A DNA stretch of 64,000 nucleotides from Enterococcus mundtii (GCF_003957375.1 NZ_CP025473.1:310001-374000), one strand, 5' to 3'; shown: positions 17,263 to 26,859, counted from the stretch's first letter. Made by a program: numbers and translations. The notes: a model not told the origin generated them from the letters alone.

Positions 17263-19812
17263 ATGACATGGTACAAAGAAACTGCTGAAGAAACAATGAA
17301 TAAATTAAAGACGACCAAAGATGGTCTTTCAAATCAAGAACGTACCAGTCGTTTAGAAATACAAGGAAGAAATGAAATAGAGGTAAAAAAGAAAGTCAGT
17401 CCGCTTCGGAAATTTTTGAAGCATTTTACGGATTTGTTGATGATCATCCTTATGGTGGCTTCTGTTTTGAAGTTTTTAACGGGTGATTATATTGAAGGTA
17501 GTATTATTTTACTTGTAGTGATCATCAATAGTTTTGTTGGTTATTGGCAAGAAAGAAAAGCAGAAGAGTCACTCAATGGGCTAAAAAGTTTAATGAGTCA
17601 AGACGCAGTGGTTCTTTCTGAAGGCGTCAAGAAAAGTATCCCTGCCACTGAGATCGTGCAAGGGGATATAGTTAGTTTAACAGCTGGAGATGTCGTGCCT
17701 GCCGATATTCGTTTAGTCGAAACATATGGTTTGATGATCGAAGAAGCTGCGTTGACCGGTGAATCCGATGCGGTCGAGAAAATAAGTGAGCCGTTAGTCG
17801 ACGAATTAGGCGCAGGAGATCAACTCAATATGGCTTTTTCAGGTACACTTGTCCAAGCTGGATCGGCACTTGGTGTCGTCGTTGAAACAGGGAATACGAC
17901 GGAGATTGGAAAAATCAATCAAGCATTACAATCAGTCCAACAACAAACAACCCCTTTGGTTCGCAAGATCCATCAGTTAAACAAGCAAATCTTCAGAGGA
18001 ATCGTTTTTCTAAGTTTATTCTTGATTTTCTTTACCTCATTTAGGTATGGCTTAGAGTGGAACTTTTTATTCTCAACAATCATTGCGTTGATCGTTTCTA
18101 TGATCCCAGAAGGCTTGCCAGCGGTATTGACGATGATCCTCTCACTTGGGGTCAATGAAATGGCACAAGAACAAGCGATTATCAAAGGATTACCTTCTGT
18201 TGAAACACTTGGTTCAATGACGGTGATCTGTTCAGATAAAACGGGTACGTTGACCAAAAATGAAATGACTGTTGTGGAAACAATGACAGAAGATGAGACA
18301 CGCTTACTTGAAATCATGAAAAATTGTCAAGAAGTGCAAACGAAAGAGGATCAAGTAGTGGAAACGTTGAGTGGCAATCCAACTGAGCTAGCTTTATTAC
18401 GATACACAGCTGAACAAAATCTTCCCCTAAAAACGTCGCTTGCTAAATTGCCATTTAGCTCAAGTTACAAATATATGGCAACACTGCATGAAGAACAGGA
18501 CCATGCAGTAGTGTTTGTCAAAGGAGCGCCAGAAGTTTTATTATCGAGATCTTCTTTGTCACAGTCAGAACAGCAACAATGGATCAACCAAGCATCACAA
18601 CTAGCGAAAAAAGGCCAACGTGTATTAGGGTTCGCCTACAAGCAAATGCCTATTGAGCAAGAGTTAGACCATGCACAGTTGCAACAACTGACATTTGTTG
18701 GGATTGCAGGAATCATTGATCCACCAAAAGAGAGTGCGATCCAAGCGGTAAGAGAATGTCAGCAAGCAGGGATCTCAGTGAAAATGATTACTGGTGACCA
18801 CAAAGACACAGCCCAAGCAATTGCGGATCAAATCGGATTGAAGCATACGAGTAATGTCCTTGAAGGAATCGATATCGATCGACTCTCTGATCAAGATTTA
18901 GCGAAGAGAGTGAGCAAAGTCGATGTCTTTGCTAGAACTACTCCGGAGCATAAATTAAGAATCGTAGAAGCTTTGCAGAAAAATGGCGAAATCGTTGGGA
19001 TGACTGGTGATGGTGTCAATGATGCGCCAGCATTGAAACGAGCAGATGTAGGAATCGCTATGGGGATCAAAGGAAGTGAAGTCAGTAAACAAGCCGCAGA
19101 TATGGTCTTAGGCGATGACAACTTCCATACGATCGCTAAAGCAGTCAAAGAAGGACGGCGGATTTTAGATAATTTACAAAAAACGATCAGCTTCTTCTTA
19201 CCTACATCTTTAGCACAAGGCTTGGTGATCATCTGGGCATTACTTGCGAATCAGCCATTGCCTTTGACACCGATCCAAATCTTATGGGTCAATATGGTGA
19301 CAACAATCACGTTATCCTATGCTTTAGGTTTTGAACAAGCAAGTAAAGACACGATGAGTCGGCCACCAAGAGATCCTAACCAAGGGATTTTGACGAAGTA
19401 CAATGTTTTTCGGATTTTCTATGTGTCCCTCTTGATCATTATCCCAGCTTATTGGTTGGCAATGCAGTTTGAAGGTCAAGCCTTACAACAAACTGTTCTT
19501 TTACAAAATATTGTTGCTGCCCAAGCCGTCTATATGATCAATTGCCGTGAGCAAGTCGATGCTTCATTGAATAAAGGCTTCTTCCAAAATAAATTCTTAT
19601 TTATTTCATTAGGTATTTTATTTGTCCTCCAAACTGGAGTCATTTATCTACCCTTTGCGCAACAAGTCATTGAAACAACAAGTTTGAGCTTTGCTCAACA
19701 TTTACCAATCCTTGTAAATGTACTTCTATTATTTACAATCGTAGAAGTCGAGAAACGAATCAGTAAAACATGGATCAAAAGAAAAGAAAGAGAAGCTTTT
19801 GCCGGTAACTGA
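17263..19812 (+). CDS. Cation-transporting P-type ATPase (P2 type)
   Basis: An 849-residue P-type ATPase with actuator motif 'LTGES', phosphorylation motif 'SDKTGTLTKNEM' (Asp325), hinge 'TGDGVNDAPALKRADVGIAM' and membrane motif 'PEGLP' in helix 4. This is the PacL/PMR1-like cation family. In helix 6, where calcium pumps have an aspartate in N-x-x-T/M-D, this protein has 'NMVTTITLSYALGFE', lacking that acid, so calcium specificity is doubtful and another cation is possible. The ATG at 17263 has AGGAGG 7 nt upstream; a TTG at 17257 is too close to it. Confidence 0.88.
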   Translation: MTWYKETAEETMNKLKTTKDGLSNQERTSRLEIQGRNEIEVKKKVSPLRKFLKHFTDLLMIILMVASVLKFLTGDYIEGSIILLVVIINSFVGYWQERKAEESLNGLKSLMSQDAVVLSEGVKKSIPATEIVQGDIVSLTAGDVVPADIRLVETYGLMIEEAALTGESDAVEKISEPLVDELGAGDQLNMAFSGTLVQAGSALGVVVETGNTTEIGKINQALQSVQQQTTPLVRKIHQLNKQIFRGIVFLSLFLIFFTSFRYGLEWNFLFSTIIALIVSMIPEGLPAVLTMILSLGVNEMAQEQAIIKGLPSVETLGSMTVICSDKTGTLTKNEMTVVETMTEDETRLLEIMKNCQEVQTKEDQVVETLSGNPTELALLRYTAEQNLPLKTSLAKLPFSSSYKYMATLHEEQDHAVVFVKGAPEVLLSRSSLSQSEQQQWINQASQLAKKGQRVLGFAYKQMPIEQELDHAQLQQLTFVGIAGIIDPPKESAIQAVRECQQAGISVKMITGDHKDTAQAIADQIGLKHTSNVLEGIDIDRLSDQDLAKRVSKVDVFARTTPEHKLRIVEALQKNGEIVGMTGDGVNDAPALKRADVGIAMGIKGSEVSKQAADMVLGDDNFHTIAKAVKEGRRILDNLQKTISFFLPTSLAQGLVIIWALLANQPLPLTPIQILWVNMVTTITLSYALGFEQASKDTMSRPPRDPNQGILTKYNVFRIFYVSLLIIIPAYWLAMQFEGQALQQTVLLQNIVAAQAVYMINCREQVDASLNKGFFQNKFLFISLGILFVLQTGVIYLPFAQQVIETTSLSFAQHLPILVNVLLLFTIVEVEKRISKTWIKRKEREAFAGN

Positions 19813-19841
19813 GAATCGTCGATCGTTTAAGAGATAAAGTC

Positions 19842-19893
19842 AAAGCGACAGTCTTCCCCCTAGGTTACTGTAGAGGAAGGCTGTCGCTTTTTA
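19842..19893 (+). terminator. ATPase gene terminator
   Basis: AAAGCGACAGTCTTCC pairs with GGAAGGCTGTCGCTTT (one G-T wobble) and is followed by TTTT. Confidence 0.88.
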
Positions 19894-19897
19894 TGGT

Positions 19898-20160
19898 TTA
19901 ATACTTGGAGCTGAACGCTTCTTTTAAAACCTGATAAACGGTGTTCGAAAAGCTGACCTTCAACATTAAGCTAAAAAATCAAAAAATATGGGGAGCTATT
20001 TCCTCAATTTCTGCCTTAATACTTGGAGCTGAACGGCTTTTTCACAACCTAGATAAACGGTGTTCAAGAAGCAACACTTCAATAATAAGCCAAAAAAATC
20101 AAAAATGAAAAAGCCATTTTCGATTTTCCTGTCTTATTACTCAGTGCTGAACGCTTCTTT
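19898..20160. repeat. Tandem copies of a dispersed ~118-bp repeat
   Basis: Two full copies (about 19898-20015 and 20016-20133) and a truncated third (from about 20134) share the landmarks TTAATACTTGGAGCTGAACG, then ATAAACGGTGTTC, then CTTCAA-ATTAAG and an AAAAAATCAAAAA stretch. The third copy runs into the end of the minus-strand Mga-like gene. Related sequence occurs inverted near 26.87-26.92 kb and as a fragment at 9-34. This fills the gap between the ATPase gene and the regulator. Confidence 0.75.
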
Positions 20161-20167
20161 CACAACC

Positions 20168-21610
20168 TTACAAATAACTTCTAAATGTGAGTTCGGTCAA
20201 TTGGTCGAGCTCATTTTTGGTTGGTATGGTAGAGATGTAAATGATTGGTATTGGGACTTGGTCGAGGGGGGTGTTCGAGACGAACAAGTCGTTTTTATGG
20301 AACGTGATATCAGAAAGTTGAGATAATTCTACTGGGATCAATTGAACTCGTTTCCCAAAGTAATCATTTAATTCTTGTTGCAAAAAGGCTTTCCAAGAGG
20401 GTTCGCCTTGAAAGAAGAAATACAGGTTCAATTTATTTGGACGAACGGATAAGATTGCTTGTTGGATCAAGAAGGATAGTAGGCGTAGAAAGTATTCGTC
20501 TTCTTGAATAGGCAACTCTTGTTTCAGTTGCTCAAGTAATTCTTGTTTGAATGGGTACAACTGCGGATATTGTTGCTCATATTCTTCCAAAAAATAGTGA
20601 TATTGCAAATTCAGCTGCTCGATCAAGATAGGTGATTCATGGTATTTCAACAGTAACAAAATCAGGTTATCAGCAAGTTTTGTTTCGTTTAGTTTTTCTA
20701 AGTGCAAGGTATCAGCTAAATCCTGAACGAATTGTTTGATCTTGCCTGAAAAAGGATAACTTTGCAAGATATCTGCCACGGGTTCTTGGTATTGATTGTT
20801 GTAATTCCAACTTTCTAAAAAGCAAAAGAAAGCAAAAATCAATTCATCTTTTTGTAAATACACGCCTTCTAATTCATAAAGTTCGGTTAATTCAGTAGCA
20901 TACGTGGAGTAAAGAGTATCTTCAGGTTTAAAGAAAGAGTCCTTGATACGGCAATTTGCCTTGACACGTATCGTGTTGATGAAAAACCAGCAAATTCCAA
21001 AGATCTCTTCTGTTTCAACAGAAAAAGGGGTTTGCTTCAAGCGTTTCAAAAAACGAAAGTAATGGGATTCATGGATGGAATAATCTTCAAAAAAATAATT
21101 ATTATGAGTAAATGGCATCAAAAGACGATGATAAAACAAGCGAATCGCATTCTCAGAACCACTCATCGTACTTTTATATTTTGTCAGCTTGATCTGTAAC
21201 CCATAACGAAGGAGTTGGCGATTGACTTTTCTTGTATGACGTTTCAGCGTTTCGTAAGAAAGTCCATTGACTGCTAAAAAATTGGTTGTGGAACATTCTT
21301 TTGTAAACAATAGTTCTTTGATCAATTGTACACTCACGGATTGTTTTAGAAACAATTCCCACAGATCATTGGCAAGTAGATTTTTTTGATTGAGTAAACG
21401 AATCCCTGACTGATCACTATCGATCAACCAGCCATCAGGTAATTGTGAGCGGATGACTTGTAAGTCGGAAAAAATCGTACGTTCCGTTGTATTGGTTTCT
21501 TCAGCAAGCTCATTGACAGTGATTTTGGGATGGTTCAAAAGTAATTCAATCAGCGTGACTTGTCGTTGTAAATCTTTTTCAGTGATGATTTGGTGCATGA
21601 GCGAGTACAT
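20168..21610 (-). CDS. Mga-like transcriptional regulator
   Basis: A 480-residue Mga/PRD-type protein: N-terminal HTH 'LIELLLNHPKITVNELAEE' continuing 'TNTTERTIFSDLQVIRSQL', then a Mga-domain second HTH ('LSYETLKRHTRKVNRQL'), long helical middle and an EIIB-like end. GGAGGG lies 7-8 nt before the ATG at 21610. It is monocistronic, and its target is not obvious; the divergent neighbour is the Nudix gene. Its 3' end abuts the tandem repeats. Confidence 0.82.
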   Translation of the reverse strand: MYSLMHQIITEKDLQRQVTLIELLLNHPKITVNELAEETNTTERTIFSDLQVIRSQLPDGWLIDSDQSGIRLLNQKNLLANDLWELFLKQSVSVQLIKELLFTKECSTTNFLAVNGLSYETLKRHTRKVNRQLLRYGLQIKLTKYKSTMSGSENAIRLFYHRLLMPFTHNNYFFEDYSIHESHYFRFLKRLKQTPFSVETEEIFGICWFFINTIRVKANCRIKDSFFKPEDTLYSTYATELTELYELEGVYLQKDELIFAFFCFLESWNYNNQYQEPVADILQSYPFSGKIKQFVQDLADTLHLEKLNETKLADNLILLLLKYHESPILIEQLNLQYHYFLEEYEQQYPQLYPFKQELLEQLKQELPIQEDEYFLRLLSFLIQQAILSVRPNKLNLYFFFQGEPSWKAFLQQELNDYFGKRVQLIPVELSQLSDITFHKNDLFVSNTPLDQVPIPIIYISTIPTKNELDQLTELTFRSYL

Positions 21611-21726
21611 CCAACATCCCTCCTTTTAAAACAAATTATAACACAATCCTTGACTTACATAAGCGGTTTCTTGTAGTTTTGGAGTAAGAGATAGCAACGC
21701 GGATTTATCGAAAGGAATGAATCAAA

Positions 21727-22326
21727 ATGGCAACAAAAATCGAACAATACAAACGCTTATTAGCGATAGCAGAAGCCGGTCTCTTCTATGGCAAAGATCC
21801 ATTTGACGAAGAACGTTACCAAGAATTGAAATCGATTGCTTTATCTTTATTGAGTAATGGCGAAAAGGAAATCGAAGATCAGCTTGCTTTTATTTTAGAC
21901 CAAAATGAAGGATATCCCACACCAAAAGTCGATGTGCGTGCCTTCATCAAACAAGAGAATAAGATACTGCTAGTGGAAGATAGTCATACAAAAGAATGGG
22001 CATTGCCAGGTGGTTTTGCAGAAATCGGCTATTCACCAAAGGAAAATATTGGAAAAGAGGTGAAAGAAGAAACCGGGCTAACGGTGACGGTGGATCAACT
22101 ACTGGCAATTTTTGATACCAATACCCGAAAAGATATTCCACAAGCCTTTCAATACTATAAAGTCATTTTTGGATGTTCGATAATCGGAGGTTCTTTTATC
22201 ACGAATAATGAAACTTCAAATAGTGCCTTTTTTGCATTGGATGATTTGCCTATCCTTTCCCAAAAACGGACGACAGAAGAACAGCTTGTGATCTTAGCGA
22301 AAGGTGATTTGCCTTACTTTGAGTGA
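21727..22326 (+). CDS. Nudix hydrolase with N-terminal domain
   Basis: A 199-residue protein with a helical N-terminal domain (about residues 1-65) typical of ADP-ribose-pyrophosphatase-like Nudix proteins. It is followed by a variant Nudix box 'GYSPKENIGKEVKEETGL' in which the metal-binding 'KEVKEETG' is intact. It should hydrolyse a nucleoside diphosphate linked to another moiety. GAAAGGAATG lies upstream of the ATG. It stands alone, divergent from the Mga-like gene. Confidence 0.85.
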   Translation: MATKIEQYKRLLAIAEAGLFYGKDPFDEERYQELKSIALSLLSNGEKEIEDQLAFILDQNEGYPTPKVDVRAFIKQENKILLVEDSHTKEWALPGGFAEIGYSPKENIGKEVKEETGLTVTVDQLLAIFDTNTRKDIPQAFQYYKVIFGCSIIGGSFITNNETSNSAFFALDDLPILSQKRTTEEQLVILAKGDLPYFE

Positions 22327-22334
22327 TCAATATA

Positions 22335-22358
22335 TTTTTGTTGCATTTGCAACAAAAA
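22335..22358. promoter_or_regulatory. MarR operator palindrome
   Basis: TTTTTGTTGCA and TGCAACAAAAA form a perfect 11-bp dyad around TT, upstream of the MarR gene at 22395. The core GTTGCA-NN-TGCAAC recurs upstream of the Old Yellow Enzyme gene at 55.17 kb. Confidence 0.65.
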
Positions 22359-22394
22359 TCAGTACAATAAAAGTACAACTAAAGGAGAGAAGAG

Positions 22395-22847
22395 ATGGCT
22401 GAGATCATAAGAGAAATTGGCGCGATAGCACGAGCGTTAGATTCGATCAGTAATATTGAGTTCAAGGAAGTCGCTTTGACGAGGGGGCAATACCTGTATC
22501 TCGTTCGAATTTGTGAAAATCCAGGCATCATTCAAGAAAAAATAGCCGAAATGCTTAAAGTCGATCGAACGACAACTGCCCGTGCGCTGAAAAAGTTGGA
22601 AAGTAATGGCTTGATTCGACGGGTAACTGACGAACAGAACAAGAAAAACAAAAGGTGTTACCCGACAGCGCAAGGAGAAGCACTTTATCCGATGATCATC
22701 CGAGAACACCATTATTCTACGAAAGTCGCTTTAGCTGGCTTGTCTGAAGAAGAAATCCAACAGTTGGAAAGATTATTGACACACGTAAGGAAAAATATCA
22801 GCGAAGACTGGAATTTTGTAAAAAAGGGCAATAAACGCCTGTATTGA
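22395..22847 (+). CDS. MarR family regulator
   Basis: The 150-residue winged-helix protein has the MarR recognition region 'IAEMLKVDRTTTARALKKLE' and wing 'GLIRRVTDEQNKKNKR'. It is the first gene of a likely operon with the acetyltransferase (13 nt gap) and the B3/B4 protein, and its own promoter contains a perfect GTTGCA-NN-TGCAAC palindrome, so autorepression is likely. GGAGAGAAG precedes the ATG. The ligand is unknown. Confidence 0.88.
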   Translation: MAEIIREIGAIARALDSISNIEFKEVALTRGQYLYLVRICENPGIIQEKIAEMLKVDRTTTARALKKLESNGLIRRVTDEQNKKNKRCYPTAQGEALYPMIIREHHYSTKVALAGLSEEEIQQLERLLTHVRKNISEDWNFVKKGNKRLY

Positions 22848-22860
22848 AAGGGATGTTGGA

Positions 22861-23388
22861 GTGGAGAAGGTAGAAATCAGACCGATTGTGGGGAGTGAAG
22901 TGGAACGTCTCCAAGCTATCAGCATTGAAACGTACACAGATACTTTTGGTGAATATAACACGCAGGCAGATATGGATGCATATCTTTCGCAAGCGTATGA
23001 TTTGAAGCGATTAACAAAAGAACTGATCCATCCAGACTCAGCTTTTTTCTGGGCGCTAGATCATGGAGAAATTGCGGGTTATCTAAAACTGAACATAGGA
23101 AAAGCACAATCCGAGGATATGCCTGAGGATCATCTAGAAATTGAACGGATCTATATTCGACCACCTTATAAGAAAAAAGGGATCGGCACTCACTTGATGA
23201 AGTGGGCGTTGGCTCAAGCGAAAGCACAGGGGAAAACAGCTGTGTGGTTAGGTGTGTGGGAACATAACGATCCAGCCCAAGCTTTTTACCGTAAACATGG
23301 TTTCATACGCCAAGGACAACATGTGTTTTATATGGGAGACGATGCACAGATCGATCATATCTTAGTAAAAAAAATTAATGAGGTGTAA
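22861..23388 (+). CDS. GNAT acetyltransferase, PaiA-like
   Basis: A 175-residue GNAT with acetyl-CoA motif 'YIRPPYKKKGIGTHLMKWAL' and 'WLGVWEHNDPAQAFYRKHGF', characteristic of the PaiA/YkkB group that includes spermidine/spermine acetyltransferases. The start is GTG with AAAGGGAT upstream. It lies between the MarR gene and the B3/B4 gene with only a few bases on each side, so all three are probably cotranscribed. Confidence 0.85.
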   Translation: MEKVEIRPIVGSEVERLQAISIETYTDTFGEYNTQADMDAYLSQAYDLKRLTKELIHPDSAFFWALDHGEIAGYLKLNIGKAQSEDMPEDHLEIERIYIRPPYKKKGIGTHLMKWALAQAKAQGKTAVWLGVWEHNDPAQAFYRKHGFIRQGQHVFYMGDDAQIDHILVKKINEV

Positions 23389-23391
23389 TGA

Positions 23392-24102
23392 ATGAAAAAA
23401 TTTGTAGCAGATCCATCATTTTGGGAAGTGTTCCCAGAAGCAAAAATTGAGATCCTAACGGTAGAAGGGATCAATAACGAAGTCGTTGAAGAAAACAAAG
23501 CGGATTACTATGACAAATTGAATCGTGCTGCTAATGAAGCAAGAAATTATTTAACAGAAGAACCTTTTAGTCAAAACGAAGTGATTGCACAATGGCGTCA
23601 AGCGTTTACCCAGTTCAAGACAAAAAAAGGCGCACGTTCATCGATCGAAGCACTGCTAAAAAGAGCCAGTCAAGGTCGCGAATTTTTCCCGATCAGTCCG
23701 TTAGTGGATATCTATAATAGTATCTCTTTACGCTTTGGCGTCCCCTGTGGCGGAGAAGATCTTGACACGATCGTTGGGGATCTTCATTTAGGTAAAGCTC
23801 AAGGTGGAGAAAATTTCTTGCCATTAGGCGCAGAAGCAGATGCTCCCGCATTACCAGAAGAAATCATTTATTATGACAAAGAAGGCGCAGTTTGTCGCTG
23901 CTTTAACTGGCGTGAAGCGCAACGGACCATGTTAACAGAAAAAACGACGAACGCTGTGTTGGTGATCGAGGCAGTCAACGCACAACAAGCAGATGTTGCC
24001 GGAAAAGCAATATCTGCTTTGCAAGAAGACATTGAACGAACATTTGGTGTGTCGAGTACTAGACAAACAGTGTCGAAAGAACAACCAGAAATCACTTTGT
24101 GA
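23392..24102 (+). CDS. B3/B4 tRNA-binding domain protein
   Basis: This 236-residue protein matches the stand-alone B3/B4 domain of phenylalanyl-tRNA synthetase beta subunits: 'SSIEALLKRASQGREFFPIS', 'LVDIYNSISLRFGVPCGGED' and 'YYDKEGAVCRCFNWREAQRT'. Free-standing copies are presumed to edit mischarged tRNA or free amino acids. It starts 4 nt after the acetyltransferase stop and ends the MarR operon. The acid-rich C-terminal extension is family-typical. Confidence 0.85.
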   Translation: MKKFVADPSFWEVFPEAKIEILTVEGINNEVVEENKADYYDKLNRAANEARNYLTEEPFSQNEVIAQWRQAFTQFKTKKGARSSIEALLKRASQGREFFPISPLVDIYNSISLRFGVPCGGEDLDTIVGDLHLGKAQGGENFLPLGAEADAPALPEEIIYYDKEGAVCRCFNWREAQRTMLTEKTTNAVLVIEAVNAQQADVAGKAISALQEDIERTFGVSSTRQTVSKEQPEITL

Positions 24103-24321
24103 CCGGACACGTAGGAAATAACCAAAACGATGGAGTCACTCGTAATCTTCAAACTAAGGAAACTTGAAGATTGCAGGTGATTTGCCTTTTGATAGCTTAA
24201 CACGAAAATCAGCAACGTTCGCTCAATCAACTTGTGCTTAATAGCAGTGACTTCCACTGAGTGTGTTTCCGCTTTCGTGCTATAATGAAAACAAGCTTTT
24301 ATTTAGAGGAGGCGTTGTTAA

Positions 24322-24693
24322 ATGATCCATAAATCTCGTGTCATGCTATACGTCGAAGATGTCGCATTAGTCAGTTGGTTTTTCGTTGAACAATTGAAGG
24401 CAGAAATCGTTGAAACGTTGGAATTGCCAGAGGAATATCAAAGCATTGTCTTGCGTATGTCGCAAGAATTGGAGTTGGCTATTTTTCCACGGACATTCGT
24501 TGAACGATTTTCACCAGAAGTGTTAGGACCACCACCGTCTATGATTTTCTTTACAGATAAGTTTGACGAACTTTACGAACAAATCGAAACAGCTGGGGAA
24601 ATCTTGGAGAATAATGGCTTGTTGACGTTTAACTTTTCCGATCCTGAAGGAAATTTTTTTGTGATGGCAAAATTAGAATCGACAGAAAAGTAG
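24322..24693 (+). CDS. VOC (glyoxalase/bleomycin-resistance fold) protein
   Basis: A 123-residue protein with the paired beta-alpha-beta-beta-beta layout of the VOC superfamily: 'RVMLYVEDVALVSWFFVEQL' at the N-terminus and 'LTFNFSDPEGNFFVMAKLE' at the C-terminus. The metal ligands are incomplete, so enzymatic activity is uncertain. GAGGAGGCG precedes the ATG. The following small gene starts 18 nt later. Confidence 0.8.
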   Translation: MIHKSRVMLYVEDVALVSWFFVEQLKAEIVETLELPEEYQSIVLRMSQELELAIFPRTFVERFSPEVLGPPPSMIFFTDKFDELYEQIETAGEILENNGLLTFNFSDPEGNFFVMAKLESTEK

Positions 24694-24711
24694 ATGAAAG
24701 GGAGACAGAAG

Positions 24712-24972
24712 ATGAAAATCTCGATCACCGAAACACTAGAAGATTATTTCAAAAAGCAACGGATGAAAAAGAGTGATAAATTGAGAATGAAGAATTTGAA
24801 AACTGGGAAAAATCCTACCAAAGGATGGAACAAAATGGTCGATACAGGCTTCGGCGGTTTAAATTCTTTGGATTATCGTGGAAAAGGGAGTAATTTACCA
24901 ATCAGCCAAATCGATAATCAGCAATTTCGTGCGGAAGAACAAAAGCGAATCGGTAAAGAAACCCATAGATAG
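24712..24972 (+). CDS. Conserved-looking small basic protein, unrecognised
   Basis: An 86-residue, lysine-rich, hydrophilic protein ('LEDYFKKQRMKKSDKLRMKN', 'TGFGGLNSLDYRGKGSN'). AAAGGGAGA is 7 nt upstream of the ATG at 24712, so I prefer this start over 24694. It lies directly behind the VOC gene, probably in the same transcript. No domain is recognised; the composition suggests nucleic-acid or ribosome contact, which is only a guess. Confidence 0.65.
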   Translation: MKISITETLEDYFKKQRMKKSDKLRMKNLKTGKNPTKGWNKMVDTGFGGLNSLDYRGKGSNLPISQIDNQQFRAEEQKRIGKETHR

Positions 24973-25062
24973 AAGCTTCTTCAACTATTGTGTACTTAGT
25001 TTTATTTATTAGTAATTGACATACTCTTCTCTAAATGAAAGCGGAATAGGTAAATAGTAATG

Positions 25063-25092
25063 TTCGGATTTTTGATTAAATCCGAATTTTTT
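25063..25092 (+). terminator. Terminator, with overlapping PurR-box-like motif
   Basis: TTCGGATTT pairs with AAATCCGAA around TTGATT and is followed by TTTTTT. The left arm lies in AATGTTCGGATTT, which also matches the PurR box in reverse orientation. Confidence 0.7.
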
Positions 25093-25171
25093 GTTTACTT
25101 ATTTCTTTATTTGGGCTAATATTAAACACGTTGTTTTATTAATAAATCTAATATAGTAAGAACTTTTTTAT

Positions 25172-25186
25172 AAATGTTCGGTTTTA
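25172..25186. promoter_or_regulatory. PurR box upstream of purine permease
   Basis: AATGTTCGGTTTT (25173-25185) is the reverse complement of the PurR consensus AWWWCCGAACWWT. It is immediately upstream of the permease ribosome binding site, fitting control by PurR and PRPP. Confidence 0.65.
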
Positions 25187-25198
25187 GGGGGATGGATG

Positions 25199-26509
25199 AT
25201 GAAGGAAAAGATACTTTCCTACTTCGAGATTGACGCACTGAGTACGACGGTGAAACGTGAGATACTGGCTGGTTTTACGACATTTATCTCTATGGCATAT
25301 ATCTTATTTGTCAATCCAACAGTGCTCGGTGCTTCGGGGATGGATGAAGGGGCAGTGTTTACTGCGACAGCATTAGCCAGTGCCATTGGCTGTATTTTGA
25401 TGGGGGTCGTTGCACGCTATCCGATTGGAACAGCGCCTGCGCTAGGAATCAATGCCTTTTTTGCTTACTCGGTCTGTTTAGGTATGGGGATTCCATGGGA
25501 AACAGCATTGGCAGGAGTGTTTGTTGCTTCGTTGATTTTTATTTTGATCACCATTTTTAAATTACGTGAGATGATCATTGATGCCATTCCAACAGACTTG
25601 AAGTTTGCGATTTCTGGCGGGATTGGTTTGTTTATTGCCTTTCTAGGCTTGAGTGAAGGTGGCTTGATCGTGGCAAATGAATCAACTCTTGTTGGATTAG
25701 GTTCATTGAGTGTTGGTTCCACTTGGTTGACGATTTTTGGGTTAGTCATTACCGCGGTATTGTTAGTCCGTCGCGTACCAGGAGGGATTTTTATCGGAAT
25801 GGTAGCTACCACGCTTCTAGGACTAGTCACTGGACTGATTCCTATGCCTTCACAGCTTGTTGCGGCAGCACCTAGCTTGAAACCTACTTTCCTAGTTGCA
25901 TTGAAACACGTTGGTGATATCAATAGCTTACAAATGTGGGTAGTCGTTTTGACTTTCTTGTTAGTGACATTCTTTGATACAGCTGGAACATTGGTTGGTC
26001 TAGCAAACCAAGCTGGTTTCATGCAAGATAACAAAATGCCACGTGTTGGGAAAGCATTGGCTTCGGATTCTACCGCGATGTTAGCTGGTTCTTTGTTAGG
26101 TACATCGCCAGTTGGGGCTTTTGTTGAGTCATCCGCAGGGATCGCCGTCGGTGGACGATCTGGCTTAACTGCAATCACTACAGGGATTTTATTCTTGTTT
26201 GGTTTGTTTTTCTCACCATTATTATCAGTGGTGACTTCTCAAGTGACTGCACCTGCGCTGATTTTAGTTGGTGTGTTGATGGCACAATCATTACGTCAGA
26301 TCGAATGGGGAAAAATGGAGATTGCTATTCCTGCCTTCTTGATCTTGATCGGTATGCCGTTGACTTATAGTATCTCAGATGGGATTGCACTAGGATTCAT
26401 CTTTTATCCAATCACCATGCTAGCAGCAAAACGTGGCAAAGAAGTTTCGCCGATCATGTACGCGCTGTTCTTTGTCTTTATAGGATTCATGTGGATCTTG
26501 AATGTTTAA
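25199..26509 (+). CDS. NCS2 purine permease (AzgA/PbuG-like)
   Basis: This 436-residue, twelve-helix permease begins with the characteristic 'TTVKREILAGFTTFISMAYI' and contains 'APALGINAFFAY' and 'FFDTAGTLVGLANQAG', hallmarks of the AzgA branch of NCS2 transporters for hypoxanthine, guanine or adenine. Two ATG codons are adjacent (25196, 25199); the second is better spaced from AGGGGG. The PurR-box motifs upstream agree with a purine substrate. Confidence 0.92.
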   Translation: MKEKILSYFEIDALSTTVKREILAGFTTFISMAYILFVNPTVLGASGMDEGAVFTATALASAIGCILMGVVARYPIGTAPALGINAFFAYSVCLGMGIPWETALAGVFVASLIFILITIFKLREMIIDAIPTDLKFAISGGIGLFIAFLGLSEGGLIVANESTLVGLGSLSVGSTWLTIFGLVITAVLLVRRVPGGIFIGMVATTLLGLVTGLIPMPSQLVAAAPSLKPTFLVALKHVGDINSLQMWVVVLTFLLVTFFDTAGTLVGLANQAGFMQDNKMPRVGKALASDSTAMLAGSLLGTSPVGAFVESSAGIAVGGRSGLTAITTGILFLFGLFFSPLLSVVTSQVTAPALILVGVLMAQSLRQIEWGKMEIAIPAFLILIGMPLTYSISDGIALGFIFYPITMLAAKRGKEVSPIMYALFFVFIGFMWILNV

Positions 26510-26585
26510 TTGTTTTAGATAGAACTTAAGTGTTCATACGCGTTGATAGAGTGTAGGACAGTCCGGTTGTCCTTTCTCGAAAATA

Positions 26586-26637
26586 AAAAACGAGTCTGAT
26601 TTTGATGTATTTTGTCAAAATCGAACTCGTTTTTTGT
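26586..26637. terminator. Permease terminator
   Basis: AAAAAACGAGT-C-TGATTTTGA pairs with TCAAAATCGA-ACTCGTTTTTT; the A- and T-runs allow termination in both directions. Confidence 0.85.
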
Positions 26638-26859
26638 AATATACACATTTTTTATCCATGTGTTTCACTAATTTCTTTCGCTCTAATACCATGAGCGCCA
26701 ATCTGATATCACTCGCCCACGTTAGCGAAAAAGTTAGCACACCAAGTGAGCCTTTAGATGACTGGTCACTGGTTCGACGAGTTTGTGACAGAAGTGTTTT
26801 GATCTGAGTAGTAAGGTAGAAAACTGAAAAATTGCTTTTTATATTTGACAATTTTTTAG

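Noticed and set aside
24973-25198. Purine riboswitch before the purine permease
   Set aside because: The conserved three-way-junction bases of the purine aptamer are not present; PurR boxes explain the control better.
26615-26851. 78-codon minus-strand ORF downstream of the purine permease
   Set aside because: Overlaps the permease terminator, has no ribosome binding site and no recognisable domain.
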